This document shows positions 18,283 through 27,887 of a DNA stretch of 64,000 bases, one piece after another (the first letter of the stretch is position 1; each line of letters begins with the position of its first letter). Both the position numbers and the translations under genes were made by a program. The stretch spans positions 310,001 to 374,000 of the forward strand of contig NZ_LPUX01000062.1 of assembly GCF_001651865.1 (NCBI RefSeq), read 5' to 3'. The notes beneath the pieces are model-generated. The model saw nothing but the letters and a program-made list of their open reading frames with translations. It was not told where the DNA came from and did no database searches. Origin of the DNA: Sinorhizobium glycinis. GTDB lineage: Bacteria > Pseudomonadota > Alphaproteobacteria > Rhizobiales > Rhizobiaceae.

Positions 18283-19499
18283 GAGACGGATTTCAGCCGC
18301 TTGCCTTCGGGATCATGGTTGATCAAGGGGGCGATGTCCTTCGTCCAGGCGGAAACGGCCGGTACGCGCGAGCGGTCGACGCGATAGGCGAACTTCTTCG
18401 CCACGTTGACGATCTCCGAAAGCAACCCGTCCTGGAGGCGGATCGGGTCGAGCCCGAGCGCCAGAAACTTCTCGTTATGCACCACGAGATCGTTTTCAGC
18501 CGCTTCCTTTCGCGGGTTCGGGAGCCAGGCGATTTCCGATGCCGTCATCCTCGCGATCATCTCGGCCAGGTCGCGGACGCGGTGCGTCTCGGTCATCTGG
18601 TTGAAGATCTCGACTCGGCTGCCGCGCGCCGGCGGATTCTTCAGCGCAAGCTCGATGCAGCGCACCGAATCCTGGATGTGGATGAAGGCGCGGGTCTGAC
18701 CGCCGCTGCCGTGAACCGTCAACGGATAGCCGATCGCCGCCTGGATCAGGAAGCGGTTCAGCACCGTGCCGTAGTCGCCGTCATAGTCGAAGCGGTTGAT
18801 CAGCTGCGGATGCCGGCGCGTCTGCTCCGTATGCGTGCCCCAAACGATACCCTGGTGCAGGTCGGTGATCCTGAGACCGTCGTTCTTCGCGTAGAACTGG
18901 AAGAGCAGCTGATCGAGGCACTTCGTCATGTGGTAGATCGAGCCCGGATTGGGCGGGTAGAGGATCTCCTGGCTCATCGTCTCGCCGTTCATCGTCTCGA
19001 TGCCGACCGGCAGGTAGCCCTCGGGAATGGCCGCGCCGATGGTCGAATAGCCGTAGACGCCCATGGTGCCGAGATGCACGAGATGGGCATCGAGGTCGAG
19101 TTCCACCAGTGCATTCAGGAGGTTATGCGTGGCGTTGACGTTGTTGTTGACGGTGTAGTTCTTGTGGCGGTCGCTCTTCATCGAATAGGGCGCGGCGCGC
19201 TGCTCGGCGAAATGCACGATCGCGTCAGGGCGGTTTTCGGCAAGCCAATTCTTGAGGAGTTCGTAGTCGCGGGCGAGGTCGATCAGATTGAACTGGATGC
19301 GCCGGCCGGTCTCCGCGTGCCAGATGCGGGTGCGCTCCTGGATGGAATCCATCGGGGTCAGGGATTGCACGCCGAGCTCGGTGTCGATCCAGCGGCGGGA
19401 GAGGTTGTCGAGAATGTGGATGTCGTGGCCCGCATCGGACAAATGCAGTGCGGTGGGCCAGCCCACAAAACCGTCGCCGCCGAGGATTGCGATCTTCAT
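18279..19499 (-). CDS. sqdB: UDP-sulfoquinovose synthase
   Basis: SqdB makes UDP-sulfoquinovose from UDP-glucose and sulfite, the committed step of sulfolipid synthesis, which lets cells save phosphate by replacing phospholipids. The 406-residue protein begins MKIAILGGDGFVGWPTALHL (Rossmann motif GGDGFVGW). It has LHLGTMGVYGYS and the catalytic SIYHMTKCLDQLLF (Tyr-x-x-x-Lys). The block RRWIDTELGVQSLTP is characteristic of SqdB rather than general epimerases. ATG 19499 is the conserved start; the frame is open 75 bases further upstream. It heads the sqdB-sqdD-sqdC operon, transcribed away from ybgC. Confidence 0.95.
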   Translation of the reverse strand: MKIAILGGDGFVGWPTALHLSDAGHDIHILDNLSRRWIDTELGVQSLTPMDSIQERTRIWHAETGRRIQFNLIDLARDYELLKNWLAENRPDAIVHFAEQRAAPYSMKSDRHKNYTVNNNVNATHNLLNALVELDLDAHLVHLGTMGVYGYSTIGAAIPEGYLPVGIETMNGETMSQEILYPPNPGSIYHMTKCLDQLLFQFYAKNDGLRITDLHQGIVWGTHTEQTRRHPQLINRFDYDGDYGTVLNRFLIQAAIGYPLTVHGSGGQTRAFIHIQDSVRCIELALKNPPARGSRVEIFNQMTETHRVRDLAEMIARMTASEIAWLPNPRKEAAENDLVVHNEKFLALGLDPIRLQDGLLSEIVNVAKKFAYRVDRSRVPAVSAWTKDIAPLINHDPEGKRLKSVS

Positions 19500-19625
19500 G
19501 CACGATTCTCCTGATCGGGAAGGGACACGGTGACCTGATAGGATAGGATTGTGACAAAGCTGCAATGCTTGCAAATGTCTTTTTGTTCCTGCACAGGAAA
19601 AGCGAAGATCCTCCCGGAGAATGCC

Positions 19626-20081
19626 ATGTCACTGATTTCGCTTGCAGGCGAGCTGACCGAGACCGGCCACAGTTTGATACAGCGCGTCTATTACGAGGAC
19701 ACCGATTTCTCCGGCGTCGTCTACCACGCCCGCTACCTGCATTTCATGGAGCGTGCGCGAACCGACTATCTGCGGTTGCTGGGCGTGGAACAGGCGTCGC
19801 TCGCCATCGAAGGCGATGCGGAAGGCCTCGTTTTCGTCGTTCACCGCATGGAAATCGACTTCAAGTCGCCGGCACGCATGGACGACATCCTGACGATCGA
19901 GACGACGACCGAGAAGGCCGGCGGCGCCAAGATGGTCCTGCAGCAGGAAATTCGCCGCGCCGGCGCGCTGCTGATCGCGGCCAAGGTGATCATCGCGGTG
20001 ATCAACGGGCAGGGTCGCCCGCGCCGCCTGCCGGAGGCGCTGGCGGCGAAGTTCCTGGCGGCGCAAGGGGGCGCCGGCTGA
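19626..20081 (+). CDS. ybgC: Tol-Pal-associated acyl-CoA thioesterase YbgC
   Basis: A 151-residue hot-dog-fold thioesterase. The active-site segment QRVYYEDTDFSGVVYHARYL carries the catalytic Asp and the family tyrosines, followed by FMERARTDYLRLLG. YbgC hydrolyses acyl-CoA or acyl-ACP thioesters and is a standard member of the tol-pal cluster, though its physiological role is unclear. ATG 19626 follows CGGAG; a longer frame from 19551 has no family character. It is separated from tolQ by 4 kb containing ligD-ku on the other strand, which is unusual because ybgC normally abuts tolQ. Confidence 0.92.
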   Translation: MSLISLAGELTETGHSLIQRVYYEDTDFSGVVYHARYLHFMERARTDYLRLLGVEQASLAIEGDAEGLVFVVHRMEIDFKSPARMDDILTIETTTEKAGGAKMVLQQEIRRAGALLIAAKVIIAVINGQGRPRRLPEALAAKFLAAQGGAG

Positions 20082-20194
20082 TCAGGCATAAGAAGCGATA
20101 CGAAAACTCCGCGGGAGTGCCCTGAGTCAGGAGCCGGGGAAGGGGGTGCTGGGCCGCACGGAAAAGCCTACGCAGCGATCAGACCGGCTTCCGT

Positions 20195-22792
20195 TTAACC
20201 GATCACCGAATCCAGCACTTTCTTCGTCAGAGACTGCTTGATCTTGCCGATATCGCGCCAGGGATCGGTGCCGGCTTCGATGCGCTCGACGATGTCGGCG
20301 ATGTGGAAGCTGTTGGCGGCGTCAAGGCTCTCGAGTTCGTCCCAGCCGACCGGAGTAGCGACAGGCCCGCCGGCGCGGGCGCGGGTGGAAAAGGGGGCGA
20401 TCGCAGTGGCGCCGCGGTCGTTCCTCAGCCAGTCGATGAAGATCCGCCCTTTGCGCTTTGCCTTGGACATTGTGGCGACGAAATGTTCCGGGTCGCGCTC
20501 GGCAAAGGATTGTGCAACCCTCTTGGCAAAACCTTTTGCCTCGTCCCATTCGGCGTGCGGGCGAAGCGGCACGATGACGTGAACGCCCTTGCCGCCCGTC
20601 ACCATGGCAACGGTCTTGAGATCGATGTCGGCAAGTTCGTCGCGCAGGGTGGCGGCCGCGGCCTTCACCGCCGCGAAGTCGACGCTCGGATCGGGATCGA
20701 GGTCGAAGACCAGGCGATCGGGCTTTTCCAGCCGGTCGATCGTTGCACCCCAGATGTGAAACTCGAGCGTGCCCATCTGCACGGCGGCGACCAGGCCCTT
20801 GGCATCGTGGACATACATGTAGTTTTCGGTCTCGCCCGATGCCTCCATGATCGGCACTTCCCGGATCGCCTCCGGGAAGGCGTCGTTCGTATGTTTCTGG
20901 AAGAAGCAGTGCCGCTGCCCGCCCTGCGGGCAGCGCACCAGCGAAACGGGATGGTCGGCGGCGAAGGGCAGCATCCTGTCGGCGATCACGGCATAGTAGC
21001 GGGCGAGATCGATCTTGGTGATGCCCTGACCTTCGAAGAGGATGCGATCGGGATGCGAGATCTGGACGCCGAGGACATCGGTATCGCCCCTGGTAGGCGA
21101 CGCCTTGCTCGCTCTGGCTGGGGGTTTGCTCTTCCCGGGCTCCGGCGCGGCGCCTGTCGACTTCGCTGTTTCCAATTTCACGGCCTTGGCCTCCTTATCC
21201 TCGCGCAATCCCTCGAACGAGCCGTGGCGGACATGTCCGTCAGCGGTAAACTCGGCGAAGTCCACCTCCGCGACAAGGTCGGGCTTCAGCCAGATGGCAT
21301 CTCGCATTCTTTCTCGTGGCACGCTGTCGAACGGCGACGTCTCGCGTCTGCGCTTCGCAAAGGCCGCCGCAAGCTCTTCCATTACCCTTTCGCCGAAGCC
21401 GGTGCCGACGCCGCCGCGATAGATCAACTTCCCGTCCTCGAAAGTGCCGAGGAGAAGCGAGGCGAAGGCGCGCCCCTGCTTCGATGAGGGCGTATAGCCG
21501 CCGATGACGAACTCCTGACGCTTGGTGCATTTGACCTTCAGCCAGCTTCGGGTGCGGCCGCTGCGATAGGGCGCCTTGGCTTCCTTGGCGATGATACCCT
21601 CCTGGCCAGCCTTGCAAATCGCCGCAAGCACATGCTCGCCTTTGCCCTGAACGTGCTCGCTGTACTGAACGGTCGCCGTGGTGCCGAGCGAGTCGAGCAG
21701 AACTCTTAGCGTTTCCTTCCGCTCGATGAGCGGCTTGCGGCTCAGGTCCTTGCCGTCGAGTTCGATGAGGTCGAAGGCGTAGAGCCTCGTGCTGGCGCCG
21801 GTTCTGAGCGCCTTCTGCAGCGCCGAAAAGTTCGAGCCCGCGTCCGACAGCGCCACGACCTCGCCGTCGATCAGGGCGGATTTGCAATTGAGCTCGGCAA
21901 GGGCGGCTGCGATTGCCGGGAACTTCTCCGTCCAGTCGAGGCCATTGCGGGTGTAGCAGCGGACAGCGCCACCACCGATGGCACATACCAGACGGTAACC
22001 GTCGAACTTGGCTTCGTTCAGCCACGCGTCACCGGCGGGCGCTTTCGTCACAAGCGTGGCGAGCTGCGGCGGCCTGAAGGCGGGTGGTTTGCCGGAGGGT
22101 TTCCGTGCCGCCCGCTTGCGAGCGTTATCGTTCTCAGCAATTGCGCCGGCCTTGAGGTTCTCCGTCGTGCTCCTGTTGGAACGCCAGACGCGTGCGCGTT
22201 TTTCACCCTTGCCTTGGGCGATTTCGTCCATCGTGCGCCCGGTCACCACGCTGGTGATGTTCTCCTTGATCAGGCTCTCGCCGTCATCGGAGGCTATCTC
22301 GTCCGTCTCCTTGACGAGCAGCCAGTTCTCGCGCTTCTCGCCGTCGCGCGGCCGCATGCGCACGAGCGCCCAGCCACCCTTCATCCGGCTGCCATGCAGC
22401 CTGAACGACAACTTGCCCTTCTTCAGACCTTTCGATGGGTCGTCTTCCGGCTCCCACCAGCCGGTGTCCCAGAGCATCACCGTGCCGCCGCCATACTCTC
22501 CTTCCGGTATCGTGCCCTCGAAGTCGCCATAGGCGAGGGGATGATCCTCGGTGCGCACGGCAAGGCGCTTGTCGTCCGGGTTGAGACTGGGGCCGCGGGT
22601 TACCGCCCAGCTCTTCAGCACACCCTCCCACTCGAGGCGGAAGTCGTAGTGGAGCCGGGTGGCATCGTGCTTCTGGACCAGGAAGCGCTTCCTGTCGCCG
22701 CTCGCCGGCGCGACCGCGCCCTTGGGCTCGCTCGTCTTCGTGAAGTCGCGGCGCCGGTTGTATTCGGATAGCAGTTCGTTCCGTGTCGCCAT
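20195..22792 (-). CDS. ligD: Multifunctional ATP-dependent DNA ligase LigD
   Basis: LigD processes and seals double-strand breaks together with Ku in non-homologous end joining. The 865-residue protein has the three-domain order phosphoesterase-ligase-polymerase. The 3'-phosphoesterase part (about residues 20-190) shows KHDATRLHYDFRLEWEG and DFEGTIPEGEYGGG. The nucleotidyltransferase part has the adenylated lysine in NEAKFDGYR near residue 260, and IDGEVVAL. The C-terminal primase-polymerase (from about residue 575) includes HPDRILF and FDLDPDPSVDF with the metal-binding acids. No domain is lost. It is downstream of ku by nine bases. Confidence 0.96.
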   Translation of the reverse strand: MATRNELLSEYNRRRDFTKTSEPKGAVAPASGDRKRFLVQKHDATRLHYDFRLEWEGVLKSWAVTRGPSLNPDDKRLAVRTEDHPLAYGDFEGTIPEGEYGGGTVMLWDTGWWEPEDDPSKGLKKGKLSFRLHGSRMKGGWALVRMRPRDGEKRENWLLVKETDEIASDDGESLIKENITSVVTGRTMDEIAQGKGEKRARVWRSNRSTTENLKAGAIAENDNARKRAARKPSGKPPAFRPPQLATLVTKAPAGDAWLNEAKFDGYRLVCAIGGGAVRCYTRNGLDWTEKFPAIAAALAELNCKSALIDGEVVALSDAGSNFSALQKALRTGASTRLYAFDLIELDGKDLSRKPLIERKETLRVLLDSLGTTATVQYSEHVQGKGEHVLAAICKAGQEGIIAKEAKAPYRSGRTRSWLKVKCTKRQEFVIGGYTPSSKQGRAFASLLLGTFEDGKLIYRGGVGTGFGERVMEELAAAFAKRRRETSPFDSVPRERMRDAIWLKPDLVAEVDFAEFTADGHVRHGSFEGLREDKEAKAVKLETAKSTGAAPEPGKSKPPARASKASPTRGDTDVLGVQISHPDRILFEGQGITKIDLARYYAVIADRMLPFAADHPVSLVRCPQGGQRHCFFQKHTNDAFPEAIREVPIMEASGETENYMYVHDAKGLVAAVQMGTLEFHIWGATIDRLEKPDRLVFDLDPDPSVDFAAVKAAAATLRDELADIDLKTVAMVTGGKGVHVIVPLRPHAEWDEAKGFAKRVAQSFAERDPEHFVATMSKAKRKGRIFIDWLRNDRGATAIAPFSTRARAGGPVATPVGWDELESLDAANSFHIADIVERIEAGTDPWRDIGKIKQSLTKKVLDSVIG

Positions 22793-22801
22793 GGTTCGTC
22801 C

Positions 22802-23656
22802 TCACGCCGATTTCCGCCGGCCGCGGCGGGAGGAGGATTGGGCTTTCGTCTGCGGCTTCTTGCCTTCGCCGCCTTCGAGGCTCTTCTTCAGCGCCGCCAT
22901 GAGGTCGACGACGTTGTCGCCTCGCTTCTGCGGGCGCTCGCCTTCCTCGACGGCGACGCGCGCCGACTTGCCCTTCATCTTGCGTTTGACGAGCTCCTTC
23001 AGGGCCGCCGCGTAGTTGTCCTTGAAGGCATCCGCGTCGAATGGCGCCGTCTTCTTCTCGATCAGCGCGGTCGCGACGTCCAAGAGTTCCTTTTCGGCCT
23101 TCTTTCCGGAGATCTCGGAGAACATCGGGTCGGCCTTCCTGAGCTCGTCGGCATACCGCAGCGTCTCCAGCAGCAGGCCATCGCCGCAGGGCTTCACAGC
23201 GGCCAGATACTCGCGGCCTCTGAGGGTCAGCTGGCCAAGCCCGACCTTGTTTGATTTCCTGAGCGCATCACGCACGACGCGGTAGGCGTCTTCGGCGAGC
23301 TCGTCCGCCGGAACGAGGTAGTAGGGCTTGTCGAAATCGAGCGGAGAGATATCGCCGACCTCGACGAACTGCACCAATTCCAAGGTCTTCTTCGTCTCCA
23401 GCTTGATCGAGTCTACTTCTTCCGGCTCGAGGAGGACATATTTGTCGTCCTCGTATTCGTACCCTTTGACGATATCGTCGACGTCGACCGGGCCGATGCC
23501 CTCCACCACCTTTTCGTAGTGGATCGGCTTGCCCGAGGGCTTGTGAATCTGTCGGAACGAGATGGCTGCTCCGGACCGGGTAGCACTGAAAAGTTCGACC
23601 GGGATCGACACCAGCGAGAGCCGAAGCTGCCCTTTCCACATTGCGCGCGCTGCCAT
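22802..23656 (-). CDS. ku: DNA end-binding protein Ku
   Basis: Ku forms a homodimeric ring on broken DNA ends and recruits LigD. The 284-residue protein starts MAARAMWKGQLRLSLVSIPV, the standard bacterial Ku opening, then has IHYEKVVEGIGPVDVDDIVKGY, LETKKTLELVQFVE and YLVPADELAEDAYRVVRDAL. The C-terminus beyond about residue 255 is a lysine/arginine-rich tail, common in bacterial Ku. It is the first gene of a ku-ligD operon inserted between ybgC and tolQ on the opposite strand. Sinorhizobium genomes often carry several ku genes, so this may be one of a set. Confidence 0.95.
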   Translation of the reverse strand: MAARAMWKGQLRLSLVSIPVELFSATRSGAAISFRQIHKPSGKPIHYEKVVEGIGPVDVDDIVKGYEYEDDKYVLLEPEEVDSIKLETKKTLELVQFVEVGDISPLDFDKPYYLVPADELAEDAYRVVRDALRKSNKVGLGQLTLRGREYLAAVKPCGDGLLLETLRYADELRKADPMFSEISGKKAEKELLDVATALIEKKTAPFDADAFKDNYAAALKELVKRKMKGKSARVAVEEGERPQKRGDNVVDLMAALKKSLEGGEGKKPQTKAQSSSRRGRRKSA

Positions 23657-24035
23657 GGCCGTACCTCAGTGAAAACGACGGCCGCGCGGCGACCGGATCG
23701 CCAAGCCGGCTTCTTCTTTTGTCGGTGCGGTGGGCCGGGCGTACATGCAGCGGAAACGTGCAAGCGTCGGCGAAGTTCCGCGCCGCCGCCAGCGCAAGCG
23801 TCGCTTCGGTAACACTCCCTTAACGATAATGGTGTCTTTATCTGTGTATCAGGATTTGTGCAGTGCACGTCATCCTTTGACCAAAATTGACGGCAAGAAG
23901 GCAGGCTGAAGCGAGTAGATCGCAAATGCCGCGAACGGCGGCGATGCCGGGGCATTTTGCAGCAGGACGTTTGGGCGACCCGGTCATGAGCATGAGTAGC
24001 TCTTGCCGGGTGTTTGGATTCGGGGACTGAGATCG
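23657..24035. other. Divergent ku/tolQ intergenic region
   Basis: This 379-base gap must carry the promoters of ku (leftward) and tolQ (rightward). I see a short palindrome GTGCAGTGCAC near 23856 and an AT-richer stretch near 23820-23855 that could hold a -10 element. No gene, repeat copy or full CtrA box is visible. Confidence 0.4.
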
Positions 24036-24755
24036 ATGGAACAGGTTGGATTGGCCGCGACGAGCGATGTGACCCTCTGGTCGCTGTTCATGCAAGCAGG
24101 CTTGGTCGTCAAGCTGGTCATGCTGGGGCTGATTGCAGCTTCGGTCTGGACCTGGGCGATCGTTGTCGACAAGTCGCTCAACTACGGACGCGTCCGCCGC
24201 CAGCTCGACAATTTCGAGCAGGTGTTCTGGTCCGGGCAGTCGCTCGAGGAACTCTATCGCACCCTTTCCGATCGGCAGACGGCCGGCATGGGCGCGATCT
24301 TCGTCTCGGCGATGCGCGAGTGGAAGAAGAGCTTCGAACGCGGTGCCCGCTCGCCGATCGGCCTGCAGATGCGCATCGACCGGGCCATGGATGTGACGCT
24401 CGCCCGCGAATCCGAAACGCTCGAAGCGCGGCTCGGCTCGCTGGCGACGATCGGCTCGGCCGCCCCCTTCATCGGCCTCTTCGGCACAGTCGTCGGCATC
24501 ATGACCTCGTTCCAGGCGATCGCCGGCTCGAAATCGACGAACCTCGCCGTCGTTGCACCCGGTATCGCCGAGGCGCTGCTGGCGACCGCCATCGGCCTGC
24601 TCGCCGCTATTCCCGCCGTCATCGCCTACAACAAATTCACCGCCGACGCCGGCAAGCTCAGCGCCCGCATGGAAGCCTTCGCCGACGAGTTCTCCGCCAT
24701 CCTGTCGCGGCAGATCGACGAGAAGCTGCAGCCCTCGCGCCAAGCCGCGCAATAA
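24036..24755 (+). CDS. tolQ: Tol-Pal inner-membrane proton-channel subunit TolQ
   Basis: TolQ and TolR form the proton-driven motor in the inner membrane that powers TolA and outer-membrane constriction at division. The 239-residue protein starts MEQVGLAATSDVTLWSLFMQ and has a first membrane helix near residues 25-45. Two later helices lie in the conserved block IGSAAPFIGLFGTVVGIM and in EALLATAIGLLAAIPAVIAY. ATG 24036 is the conserved start; the open frame begins 33 bases earlier. It is first in tolQ-tolR-tolA-tolB-pal-cpoB. Confidence 0.95.
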   Translation: MEQVGLAATSDVTLWSLFMQAGLVVKLVMLGLIAASVWTWAIVVDKSLNYGRVRRQLDNFEQVFWSGQSLEELYRTLSDRQTAGMGAIFVSAMREWKKSFERGARSPIGLQMRIDRAMDVTLARESETLEARLGSLATIGSAAPFIGLFGTVVGIMTSFQAIAGSKSTNLAVVAPGIAEALLATAIGLLAAIPAVIAYNKFTADAGKLSARMEAFADEFSAILSRQIDEKLQPSRQAAQ

Positions 24756-24782
24756 CGACCTTCGAGCACGGAGACGACGCTG

Positions 24783-25235
24783 ATGGGTATGGCAATGGGC
24801 GGAGCCAAGGGGTCGGGCGGCGGACGTCGCCGGCGCAGGGGCAAGGGCGGCACGATCAGCGAAATCAACGTTACGCCGCTCGTCGACGTCATGCTGGTGC
24901 TCTTGATCATCTTCATGGTGGCGGCACCGATGATGACGGTGGGCGTGCCGATCGACCTGCCGGAAACGCAGGCGAAGGCGATGAACGCCGACACCCAGCC
25001 GATCACCGTTTCGGTCAATCCGGCCGGCGAGATCTTCCTGCAGGAGACGCCGATCGGCATCGACGAGGTCGTTCCGAAGCTCGAGGCGATCGCCACGACG
25101 GGCTACAACGAGCGCATCTATGTGCGCGGCGATACCAATGCCGACTACGGCACGGTGATGAAGGTCATGGCGCGCATCTCGGCTGCCGGCTTCAAGAATC
25201 TCGGGCTCGTAACGCTTCAAGAACAGGAAAAGTGA
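24783..25235 (+). CDS. tolR: Tol-Pal motor subunit TolR
   Basis: A 150-residue ExbD/TolR protein with one membrane helix near residues 35-55. The start of the helix carries the proton-binding aspartate in INVTPLVDVMLVLLIIFMVA. A glycine- and arginine-rich N-terminal tail precedes it, and the periplasmic domain ends with LGLVTLQEQEK. It works with TolQ as the energising stator. The gene is 27 bases after tolQ and 9 before tolA. Confidence 0.95.
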   Translation: MGMAMGGAKGSGGGRRRRRGKGGTISEINVTPLVDVMLVLLIIFMVAAPMMTVGVPIDLPETQAKAMNADTQPITVSVNPAGEIFLQETPIGIDEVVPKLEAIATTGYNERIYVRGDTNADYGTVMKVMARISAAGFKNLGLVTLQEQEK

Positions 25236-25244
25236 TCCCCGGAC

Positions 25245-26315
25245 ATGAAGGGCGGTCTTGCTACATCTGCTGTCCTCCACGCTCTGGTTCTGACCTGGGC
25301 GCTGGTGTCGCTTGGCAGCCCGGCCGAATTCGAGGTCGCGGATGTCGAGGCGCTGCCGGTCGACATCGTGCCGATCACGGACATGACCCAGATCCAGCAG
25401 GGCGACAAGAAGGCGCCGGCCAAGGAAAAGGCTTCGCCCGTCCCGACGAAAAAGCCGACGCCCGTCGAGAATGCCGAGAACATCGGCGACAACGACGTCG
25501 ACCTGAAGACGCCGCCGAAGCCTGAAAGCAAGCCTGTCGAGAACGAATCTGCGGCTGCTCCCGAAAAGACCGAGAAGGCGCCGCCGACACCCGATCCGGT
25601 GAAGGAGGAAATCCAGAAGGTCGAGGAGCCCAAGCCGGCGTCGGAACCCGCAACCGAAGTTGCAGCACTCCCGGAACCGAAGCAGGAAGTGAAGCCGGAA
25701 ACCAAACCGGAGCCGGCGCCCGCCGAGGAACAGCCGGCCGAGAACCCTGAGGCCGAGGCGTTGCCCGACAAGGTCCCGACCCCGCAGGTCAAGCCGAAGG
25801 TCGAAAAGCCGGCGCAGACGGCGAAGACGCCGGAGCGCAAGAAGGAAGAGACCAAGAAGGAACAGAAGAAGGCGTCCTCCCAGAAGGAGAGCGACTTCAA
25901 CGCCGACGAGATCGCGGCGCTGCTCAACAAGCAGGACTCCTCCGGTGGTGGAGCCAAGCGCTCGACGGAAGAGGCGGCGCTCGGCGGCAAGAAGACGACG
26001 AGCGGAAACACGCTTTCGCAGAGCGAAATGGATGCGCTGCGTGGCCAAATCCAGAACAATTGGTCGATTATTCCGGGGATGGCCGATGCGGCGGATGTCC
26101 GCATCAAGGTGACTTTCCAGCTCGATCCCAACGGAGAGTTGATCGGTGAGCCGGAAGTCGAAGCGACGGGCGGGTCGGACTCGGCGCGCCGGGCGCTCGC
26201 CAGCGGTGCGCGACGCGCCGTTCTGAAATCCGCTCCGTTCAAGGGATTGCCCGCCGACAAGTACGATTCGTGGAGCGAGGTGGTCGTCAACTTCGACCCA
26301 AGCTCAATGCTCTAG
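25245..26315 (+). CDS. tolA: Tol-Pal energy transducer TolA
   Basis: A 356-residue TolA-type protein: a short cytoplasmic start, one membrane helix (about residues 5-22, AVLHALVLTWALVSLG), a long Pro/Lys/Glu-rich periplasmic domain (about residues 45-235), and a compact C-terminal domain. The latter contains LSQSEMDALRGQIQNNW and FQLDPNGELIGEP, similar to the TolA/TonB C-terminal fold. It links TolQR in the inner membrane to TolB-Pal. The central region is highly repetitive in composition and would vary between strains. Confidence 0.9.
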   Translation: MKGGLATSAVLHALVLTWALVSLGSPAEFEVADVEALPVDIVPITDMTQIQQGDKKAPAKEKASPVPTKKPTPVENAENIGDNDVDLKTPPKPESKPVENESAAAPEKTEKAPPTPDPVKEEIQKVEEPKPASEPATEVAALPEPKQEVKPETKPEPAPAEEQPAENPEAEALPDKVPTPQVKPKVEKPAQTAKTPERKKEETKKEQKKASSQKESDFNADEIAALLNKQDSSGGGAKRSTEEAALGGKKTTSGNTLSQSEMDALRGQIQNNWSIIPGMADAADVRIKVTFQLDPNGELIGEPEVEATGGSDSARRALASGARRAVLKSAPFKGLPADKYDSWSEVVVNFDPSSML

Positions 26316-26397
26316 ATAGGTTGGGGCGCGATGTGGACGGAAGACCGATCACAGATTTTCGCGCCCCGCCCCGAAAGATGAAAGGCTGAAAGGCTTT

Positions 26398-27705
26398 ATG
26401 GAAATGCTGAGACGCAATTTTCTCCGTCTTGTCACGCTGATGTTCGCGGGCGCACTCTTTGCCGCGCCGGCAAACGCAGTCGTGGAGATCGACATCAACA
26501 AGGGGAACGTCGAGCCCCTGCCCATCGCAGTGACCGACTTCCTGCAGGGCGAACTCGCCCAGAAGATCTCCGACGTGGTCGCCGCTGATCTCAAGCGCTC
26601 GGGGCTCTTCGCTCCGATCGACAAGGGCGCCTTCATCGAGAAGATCGCCAATCCGGACGCTGCCCCGCGCTTCGAGGACTGGAAGGTGATCAATGCACAG
26701 GCGCTGGTCATCGGCCGCGTCACCCAGGAAGGCGACGGCAGGCTGAAAGCGGAGTTCCGCCTGTGGGACACCTTCGCCGGACAGCAGATGCTCGGCCAGC
26801 AATTCTACACCCAGCCGGAAAACTGGCGTCGCGTCGCCCATATCATCGCCGATGCGATCTATGAGCGGATCACCGGCGAAAAGGGTTACTTCGACACGCG
26901 TATCGTCTATGTCGCCGAAAGCGGACCGAAGAATGCCCGCAAGCGCCAGCTCGCGATCATGGACCAGGACGGCTTCAACGCCCGCGCGCTCACCAATTCG
27001 AACGACATCGTGCTGACGCCGCGCTTCTCGCCGAACCGCCAGGAAATCACCTACATGTCCTTCGAGAACCAGCAGCCGCGCGTCTATCTGCTGCAGCTCG
27101 AGACCGGACAACGCGAAGTGGTCGGCAATTTCCCGGGCATGACCTTCGCACCACGCTTCTCGCCGGACGGGCAGCGGGTGATCATGAGCCTGCAGCAGGA
27201 GGGCAACGCCAACATCTATACGATGGACCTGCGCTCGCGCACCACGACGCGGCTGACCAACACCAATGCGATCGACACCTCTCCGTCCTATTCTCCGGAC
27301 GGCGCACGGGTCGTCTTCGAGAGCGACCGCGGCGGCAAGCAGCAGCTCTATGTCATGGGTGCCGACGGCTCCGGCCAGACACGCATTTCCTTCGGCGACG
27401 GTTCCTACTCGACGCCGGTCTGGTCTCCGCGCGGTGACCTCATCGCGTTCACCAAGCAGTCGGGCGGCAAGTTCTCGATCGGCGTAATGAAGCCGGACGG
27501 CTCTGGTGAGCGCATTCTCACCACCGGCTTCCACAACGAGGGACCGACCTGGGCGCCGAACGGCCGCGTGCTGATGTTCTTCCGCCAGAATGCCGGTGCC
27601 GGTGGGCCGCAGCTCTATTCGATCGATCTGACGGGCTACAACGAACAGCAAATCCAGACCCAGGGCTTCGCTTCCGATCCGGCCTGGTCGCCGTTGATGG
27701 AATGA
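26398..27705 (+). CDS. tolB: Periplasmic beta-propeller protein TolB
   Basis: A 435-residue TolB. The signal peptide covers about the first 28 residues ([20 protein letters not shown], then an APANA cleavage site). An N-terminal domain with [20 protein letters not shown] follows, then a six-bladed propeller with repeated units such as [31 protein letters not shown] and [16 protein letters not shown]. TolB exchanges between Pal and TolA during outer-membrane invagination. It is 82 bases after tolA. Confidence 0.96.
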   Translation: MEMLRRNFLRLVTLMFAGALFAAPANAVVEIDINKGNVEPLPIAVTDFLQGELAQKISDVVAADLKRSGLFAPIDKGAFIEKIANPDAAPRFEDWKVINAQALVIGRVTQEGDGRLKAEFRLWDTFAGQQMLGQQFYTQPENWRRVAHIIADAIYERITGEKGYFDTRIVYVAESGPKNARKRQLAIMDQDGFNARALTNSNDIVLTPRFSPNRQEITYMSFENQQPRVYLLQLETGQREVVGNFPGMTFAPRFSPDGQRVIMSLQQEGNANIYTMDLRSRTTTRLTNTNAIDTSPSYSPDGARVVFESDRGGKQQLYVMGADGSGQTRISFGDGSYSTPVWSPRGDLIAFTKQSGGKFSIGVMKPDGSGERILTTGFHNEGPTWAPNGRVLMFFRQNAGAGGPQLYSIDLTGYNEQQIQTQGFASDPAWSPLME

Positions 27706-27799
27706 TGTCCACAGGTGCGGCGGGAAATGCGGCCGAAGTGCCGCTTTCTCGCCGCAAAGTGCTGTTGTAGCAGGCCCTCCGTCGCAGATTGTCGATTTG

Positions 27800-27841
27800 T
27801 TAACCATACCTGTTGAAAAGCAATTAACCGCTTCCGGTTAC
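27800..27841 (+). promoter_or_regulatory. Palindromic and TTAACCAT-containing region before pal
   Basis: The tolB-pal gap contains TTAACCAT at 27800-27807, the short CtrA half-site form known from Caulobacter, and about 17 bases later the inverted repeat TAACCG-CTTC-CGGTTA (27825-27840). Both lie within 90 bases of the pal start. A separate pal promoter is plausible. Whether CtrA binds is untested, and the half site alone is weak evidence. Confidence 0.3.
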
Positions 27842-27887
27842 AGTCTGGCAACCGTGAATTCAGACACTTCTCAAGGAGACCCGGCCC

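Noticed and set aside
23838-26048. 736-codon minus-strand frame across tolQ, tolR and tolA
   Set aside because: Low-complexity Arg/Leu-rich translation opposite clear tol genes.
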